Below are positions 47,998 through 53,101 of a DNA stretch of 53,101 nt, in pieces; position 1 is the first letter of the stretch; each line of letters opens with the position of its first letter. Position numbers and translations under genes: made by a program. Under the pieces are notes generated by a model. That model was not told the DNA's origin. It searched no databases and saw only the letters and a list, made by a program, of their open reading frames with translations. The stretch comes from Salinivirgaceae bacterium (GTDB lineage Bacteria; Bacteroidota; Bacteroidia; Bacteroidales; SZUA-534). Where the stretch lies: NCBI GenBank assembly GCA_016342715.1, contig JAEINW010000011.1, forward strand, positions 1 through 53,101. The letters are read 5' to 3'.

Positions 47998-50900
47998 ATG
48001 AAGAAGATTATCTTTCCTGGGGTCTTTCTAGCCCTACTGCTTATTTTCTCATGTTCGAAAGATGAATTTACTGAGGAAGATGCAACAAAAGCCCAAAAAG
48101 ATGTCATACATTACCAGGATTCAATTGATCAGGTACGTGATTCGCTAAGAATGATTGGAGGAATTATACAATATAGCGTAAGCGTTATTCCGATAGATGC
48201 TAATACTGGTTTTGTTGGTGGTAATTATAAATCGGCCAACGATATTGAAATGTTAGACAGTGCTAAAGTCTCCGTAGCTCAACATGGTATTGTAAAATCT
48301 GTTTATACAGACGAGACTGGCATAGCTGTTTTTCACGATTTGCGTGTGGGAACTGTAAATGTGAGTGTTCAGGTTGATGGTTATACAAACGTGAATTTTA
48401 TTGCAGAAATTAACCATGATCCTGTAATAGTTTATGATGATACTATTTATTACGAGTTGTTTCATGCTGCCACTATGGTTCCAGTATTTTCATTAGAAGA
48501 AGGAACTTCAACCATTTCTGGTAGGGTTACTCTGGAAACAGACTTAACCAATACTAGCCAAGAGTTGCCAGATGAGCCAGTAAATGTAATTGCATCGTTA
48601 GATATTGATGACCACGATTTTAGGGAAAACTATTTTAGTAGTCTTTGGAATGCTAGTTTAAGCGATTTACATGGAGTAATTACACAAGCTGCATATGCGG
48701 GCTTAACAGTTTCTGAACCTACTGATGCCACAGGATTTTACGAGCTCGAAGTTCCATCGTCTGCCGATGGCCTTCCGTTCATTTTAGAAATTGATGATTA
48801 TGTAACTGACCAAACGCTGTTAATGGATACCATGTATGGTATTTATTTTGAAGGAACTTATGATGTAAGAACAATTTTTTCAACAAATACTGAATTTTCG
48901 GAAATTTCACACATACCTACTGCACCAGCAGCTTATGTTAATTTTAGTCCTCCAACGGGTGTTGTAACTCAGCAACCTGTAGAGAAAGCATCGGCCACTG
49001 CAGTTGTGGGTGAATCTGGTATTTCGTCAATTATAATAAACGACCAGGGTAATGGTTATACTCAGGCTCCGTACTTAGAAATTACTACTGATGGCAATGG
49101 TACAGGAGCTGAAGCTGTTGCTTACTTAACTGAAGGAAAAGTAACATCTATTGAAATTACCAACCCCGGTAAGGGATATCATATGGATGATGATATTGAA
49201 GTAATAGCTCATGAAAAACTAGGCGATAACGCCTCTGCTGAAGCAGTTGTAACTTATTCAGTTACAGGATTTACCAATACTTCAGGTGATGGATACCAGT
49301 CGGTACCTGAAGTTGTGGTACAATCAAATTCAGGATCGGGTGCAACGGGCAAAGCAATTATGTCAGGTTATGTAACTAAGTTTACAGTAACAAATATGGG
49401 ATCGGGTTACACTTGTTATCCTGATGTTGTTGTTGCAGGAAGTAGTAATCCTAATACTGGTGCAAGCACTGGAGCCGTAGCCGATGTAAACATGACACAA
49501 TATAACCCCATTCATTCCATTGTAATGGATGATGACTACCTTAGTGATCCAGATAATTTCTTCGAAAGTGCTCCTGTAGTTGTTATTGGAACTAACGGTA
49601 CAGGTAGTGGTGCTACAGCCATTGTTCAATTAGGTACCAAAGGACAAGTTGAACGTATTGAATTAAGCAATGCAGGTTTCGCTTATACCGAGGCTCCAAC
49701 AATAAATATTGCTGGAGATGGTCAAGGTGCAGCAGCCTGGGCTGATTTAAATGCAGATGGAAGTATAAATATTTATTTAGAAGCTGGTGGTTTTGGCTAC
49801 ACAACTGCAACAATATCCATTTCAGCCCCACCTGTTGGTGGAGTTCAGGCTATTGCAGATGCAGTGTTATCTTATCTAATAAGTAGTATTGTTATAACAA
49901 ACCCTGGATCGGGATATGATATTGTTGTGAATAGTTCTACAAATGCTGTTTCGAACGAGCCAGAATTATATTTCGCAGGACAACTTATTGATGAAGATGA
50001 TTATGTGGCTAGTCCTAGTATGAAAGTTGAATCCATTGATGTAGATGATTCAGGCGATTATTACGAAAATGCACCTTCAGTTACTATAGTTCCTAGTTGT
50101 GGATATGGCTCTGGAGCAACAGCTACTGCTGAAATATTATCGTATGTTGATAAAGTTGAAGTGCTTACTCCTGGTTCAGGATACAACTATAATGCAGATA
50201 TTACGGTAACCATAATAACACCACCAGAAGGTTGTTTAGAACAAGCTACGGTTAGTAGTGTAACTCTTGGTGATGGAGTGTTATCTTCAATTATTTTGGT
50301 AGATGGTGGTGAAAATTATATGGCACCTCCACATGTAACATTATATGTGTCAAACAGTGCCTACGATAATGATTTTGGTGAAATAGATGCTGAAATTGAA
50401 GCTGTTTTTTCTAATGGAGAAATCATAAGTTTTAATATATTAAATGGAGGTGAAGGATATGGATATTGGAATGGTTATGATATTAATATTTCAACATCGA
50501 TAAATCAGGTTGACTTAGGTGCTGTACCATACCCAGAATCAGGTAAAATTTCATTTGTTACTATTGACAATCCTGGAGCTGGTTATGCTACTGAACCAAT
50601 GGTTCGATTTATTAGGTATAACGTTAATGGAGATGAAATTTCAGATGCAGGTTTCACTGCTGCTGAAGCAGTTGTGGAATTGGTTGATGGAAGAGTAGTT
50701 GCTATTGATGTAACTAATCCGGGTACGGGGTATTATAGTCCCCCCGTTGTTGATATATATGTACCCGATTATTTAGAACAAGCTTTAGGAAAATGTATAT
50801 TAAGCGAGGATGGATCAGGCTACATTACAGGTGTACAATTAGTAGATACGGATGGCAATAATGTAGTAGTAAGTGGTATGGGATATTCTGAAGCACCTAG

Positions 50901-51156
50901 CGTTACATTTACGGCTTCCGTTCCAGGTTTTGGTACTGGTGCCACAGGTACAGCTGTTATTAAAGATGGAGCTGTAGTTAATGTAATTATGACCAATAAT
51001 GGCTTAGGTTACCTTGGTAGAAACTACCCAACAGTTAAGCAAGAGGTTCAGTTCTTACCAGATTATGATGACTCAGCACCATTTATGGTTTATGCTGGTA
51101 AATCATATATACGAGATATTTATTTAGGTACAGGAAAACGTACTATTGAAGATTAA
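47998..51156 (+). CDS. Large repeat lipoprotein with multiple GSGY-x-APxVxI units
   Basis: Lipobox LLLIFSCSKDEF; about a dozen degenerate repeats with VxxIxITNPGSGYxxxPxVxI..GxGAxAxA. Confidence 0.85.
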   Translation: MKKIIFPGVFLALLLIFSCSKDEFTEEDATKAQKDVIHYQDSIDQVRDSLRMIGGIIQYSVSVIPIDANTGFVGGNYKSANDIEMLDSAKVSVAQHGIVKSVYTDETGIAVFHDLRVGTVNVSVQVDGYTNVNFIAEINHDPVIVYDDTIYYELFHAATMVPVFSLEEGTSTISGRVTLETDLTNTSQELPDEPVNVIASLDIDDHDFRENYFSSLWNASLSDLHGVITQAAYAGLTVSEPTDATGFYELEVPSSADGLPFILEIDDYVTDQTLLMDTMYGIYFEGTYDVRTIFSTNTEFSEISHIPTAPAAYVNFSPPTGVVTQQPVEKASATAVVGESGISSIIINDQGNGYTQAPYLEITTDGNGTGAEAVAYLTEGKVTSIEITNPGKGYHMDDDIEVIAHEKLGDNASAEAVVTYSVTGFTNTSGDGYQSVPEVVVQSNSGSGATGKAIMSGYVTKFTVTNMGSGYTCYPDVVVAGSSNPNTGASTGAVADVNMTQYNPIHSIVMDDDYLSDPDNFFESAPVVVIGTNGTGSGATAIVQLGTKGQVERIELSNAGFAYTEAPTINIAGDGQGAAAWADLNADGSINIYLEAGGFGYTTATISISAPPVGGVQAIADAVLSYLISSIVITNPGSGYDIVVNSSTNAVSNEPELYFAGQLIDEDDYVASPSMKVESIDVDDSGDYYENAPSVTIVPSCGYGSGATATAEILSYVDKVEVLTPGSGYNYNADITVTIITPPEGCLEQATVSSVTLGDGVLSSIILVDGGENYMAPPHVTLYVSNSAYDNDFGEIDAEIEAVFSNGEIISFNILNGGEGYGYWNGYDINISTSINQVDLGAVPYPESGKISFVTIDNPGAGYATEPMVRFIRYNVNGDEISDAGFTAAEAVVELVDGRVVAIDVTNPGTGYYSPPVVDIYVPDYLEQALGKCILSEDGSGYITGVQLVDTDGNNVVVSGMGYSEAPSVTFTASVPGFGTGATGTAVIKDGAVVNVIMTNNGLGYLGRNYPTVKQEVQFLPDYDDSAPFMVYAGKSYIRDIYLGTGKRTIED

Positions 51157-51188
51157 TTAACTCTTGAATAAATTTTAAAATTGAGACA

Positions 51189-53101
51189 ATGAAAAAGTTA
51201 TTATTTTTATCATTTATACTATTCCTCAGTTTTTTTACAAAAGCTCAGGATATAGACTATAGTATGCCAGACTTTAGCACGTTCCCTCCTGCAGGATGGA
51301 CAACTATAGACGATAATGGAAGTACGGGTACAAGTGTTAATTGGGAACAAATTAATTACGCCCTTGTACTAGGTGATGAAACGAATTTACAAAGCGAATG
51401 GATTGTTTCGCCTACTATTGTAACTACAGTTGCCTATTCATATCGAGTAAGTTTTGATTACTGGATAGGTGACAATGATGGCAATAGTGAGCTATTTATG
51501 TTAGTTTCCGATGACGATGGTGTAACCTGGGACTTTGTATTAGATAATGCATGGTCTGTTGCGGGGGGTGCTAATTGGAATCATGTGCTAAATGTTAATA
51601 TTAATGCCTTTTTTGTGGCAGGAACGGACGATATTAAAATTGCTTTTGTGTGTTACAATGCTACTGCAAGTACAACAGACTTTGGACTCGACAATATATT
51701 AATTGAAGATGATGGAGGAGTTGCAGCTTGGGCAACAAATAAGTATCAAAGTTTTGAATCTGGATTAACTTCCGGAGGCTGGACTGTTATTAACGATAAT
51801 GATGGGAATGGAACAAATGAACATTGGGGCAATCATTACATTGCTGGGGTGTTAAATGATGATACCGACAACCAGGATGAATGGCTTATTAGCCCTGAAA
51901 TTTCACTACCTGATATTGAGCATACAACAGTTTTAGTTGATTTAAGCTGGTATGCTTATACCAATGATAATACATTTGTTGGTGTTCAGCTTTTAGTTTC
52001 GGATGATGATTTTGTTACTTATAGTACTTCTAGCAATATTACTTATAATAATACAAATACCGATCAAATTTATTCAACAACAATTGATCTTTCTTCGTGG
52101 CAGGGTAGTGATGTTAAGATAGCACTTCGACACCAATCATCTCCTCCTGGAAATCAAGCTGATTTCTTTTTGGAAGATTTTTATGTGTATCAAACATTTG
52201 ATGAATCTCAAATTGCTTTAGAATCTGAATATATCGATTTTAGTGGATTAAGTGGTTTAGAACAACTTGTGTATCCAACAAATGGCAAATATAATGCTGA
52301 TGTTGCTGAAGGTTTTTGGCAGGTAGCTCCCGATTCATGGACAGTTACTCCTGATACTAACACTATGGGTGCTGCTACGCTAACAACTTGGCAAAAAGCT
52401 GCTAATGTTAATGGGCATGATTTTGTTGCACATATTGATTCAATTAATACCGATGGAGCAACACAAGATGAAACATTAACATCAGAAACAATTGCTATTG
52501 TTTATCCTGGAGTTGGAGCAAATTATGAGTTTTCTTTTGAATGGAGAACAGAAACGAGCTTAAACTGTGGTGATAATGTTGATCCATTATTAGGGGATGT
52601 GAACTTTGCTGATGTTGTTTGTGAATTAAGAACTTTTGATGGAACATGGACAAGCTGGACTCAGGTATGGCAAGAGGATGACGAAACAGTTCTTGAAGCT
52701 ACTACTGATGGTTGGGCTGATTTCAATGATTATCTATCTAATGAAGGTGATTGGTGGACAGCAACTATTAGTTTATTGCCTTATATTGATGAGGATGTTA
52801 CTCAACTTGAAATTAGATGGAACTATAGTAATACTGTTGGAAATGATGGTATTGGTGGTTATTTCGACTTAGATAACTTCTATGTATTGCAAACAAGCAA
52901 TCCTGAATTTGAAGTTGAAGAAGGTCAACCTTTTAACATTACGGATGACTTTATGATGCGATACACTAAAATACCAGTTAATCAGCTAAATAATCCTTAT
53001 CAGTTGGGTGCTCAGATCACTAATTATGGTGTTCCTACATTCGCTGATGACAATTTAATGACTTATGTTGATGATGATGGTAGTGGTCCAAATGCAGAAC
53101 A
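51189..53101 (+). CDS. Secreted protein with choice-of-anchor-J-like domains (truncated by the window edge)
   Basis: MKKLLFLSFILFLSFFTKAQDIDYSMPDFSTFPPAGWTTIDDNG..; frame open to the window end (..DDDGSGPNAE). Not in the ORF track because no stop is present. Confidence 0.85.
   Translation, partial: MKKLLFLSFILFLSFFTKAQDIDYSMPDFSTFPPAGWTTIDDNGSTGTSVNWEQINYALVLGDETNLQSEWIVSPTIVTTVAYSYRVSFDYWIGDNDGNSELFMLVSDDDGVTWDFVLDNAWSVAGGANWNHVLNVNINAFFVAGTDDIKIAFVCYNATASTTDFGLDNILIEDDGGVAAWATNKYQSFESGLTSGGWTVINDNDGNGTNEHWGNHYIAGVLNDDTDNQDEWLISPEISLPDIEHTTVLVDLSWYAYTNDNTFVGVQLLVSDDDFVTYSTSSNITYNNTNTDQIYSTTIDLSSWQGSDVKIALRHQSSPPGNQADFFLEDFYVYQTFDESQIALESEYIDFSGLSGLEQLVYPTNGKYNADVAEGFWQVAPDSWTVTPDTNTMGAATLTTWQKAANVNGHDFVAHIDSINTDGATQDETLTSETIAIVYPGVGANYEFSFEWRTETSLNCGDNVDPLLGDVNFADVVCELRTFDGTWTSWTQVWQEDDETVLEATTDGWADFNDYLSNEGDWWTATISLLPYIDEDVTQLEIRWNYSNTVGNDGIGGYFDLDNFYVLQTSNPEFEVEEGQPFNITDDFMMRYTKIPVNQLNNPYQLGAQITNYGVPTFADDNLMTYVDDDGSGPNAE

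Noticed and set aside
48253-49831. Minus-strand ORFs opposite the GSGY repeat lipoprotein
   Set aside because: Antisense products of repetitive coding sequence with no independent support.
52636-52872. 78-aa + ORF near the window end
   Set aside because: Out-of-frame within the long secreted-protein CDS starting at 51189, which is open to the window edge.
1-53101. CRISPR arrays, rRNA, tRNA, retron or DGR signatures
   Set aside because: No regularly spaced direct repeats, no cloverleaf or rRNA sequence and no reverse transcriptase were seen on reading; a covariance-model scan was not possible here.

Overview
A 53.1-kb window from a Bacteroidota-like chromosome. Supporting evidence: AT-rich sequence, TAnnTTTG-type -7 promoter boxes, T9SS sorting domains, a serine-palmitoyltransferase-like gene and Bacteroidetes-type gene order. 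The core content is: a 7TM-HD phosphohydrolase; NlpC/P60; NUDIX; an SPT-like aminotransferase; a bamD-rpoZ-coaBC-DUF4835-recN-fabI block; an operon of nrnA, four consecutive FKBP lipoproteins and a TMTC-like glycosyltransferase/TPR protein; an ECF sigma operon; nhaA; ndk; YceI; a metallophosphoesterase; a PAS histidine kinase; recG; a complete rseC-rnfBCDGEA operon; and large secreted or lipoprotein genes. Accessory regions hold most of the unexplained structure: (i) three copies of a paired-hairpin (REP-like) element with exactly conserved geometry (8-3-8 / 12 nt / 5-3-5) but different stem sequences; (ii) a 278-bp MITE-like element with 18-bp perfect TIRs; (iii) inverted TTGGGTAAC motifs bracketing secreted-protein genes at 28.5-33.8 kb; (iv) decayed IS21 and IS4 transposases; (v) a dispersed CTCATGAGC-n-GCGAATAA unit; (vi) an uncharacterised 986-aa P-loop ATPase 2 nt upstream of an MscS channel gene. 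No CRISPR array, rRNA or tRNA was recognised. All assignments are by eye from motifs and were not checked against a database.
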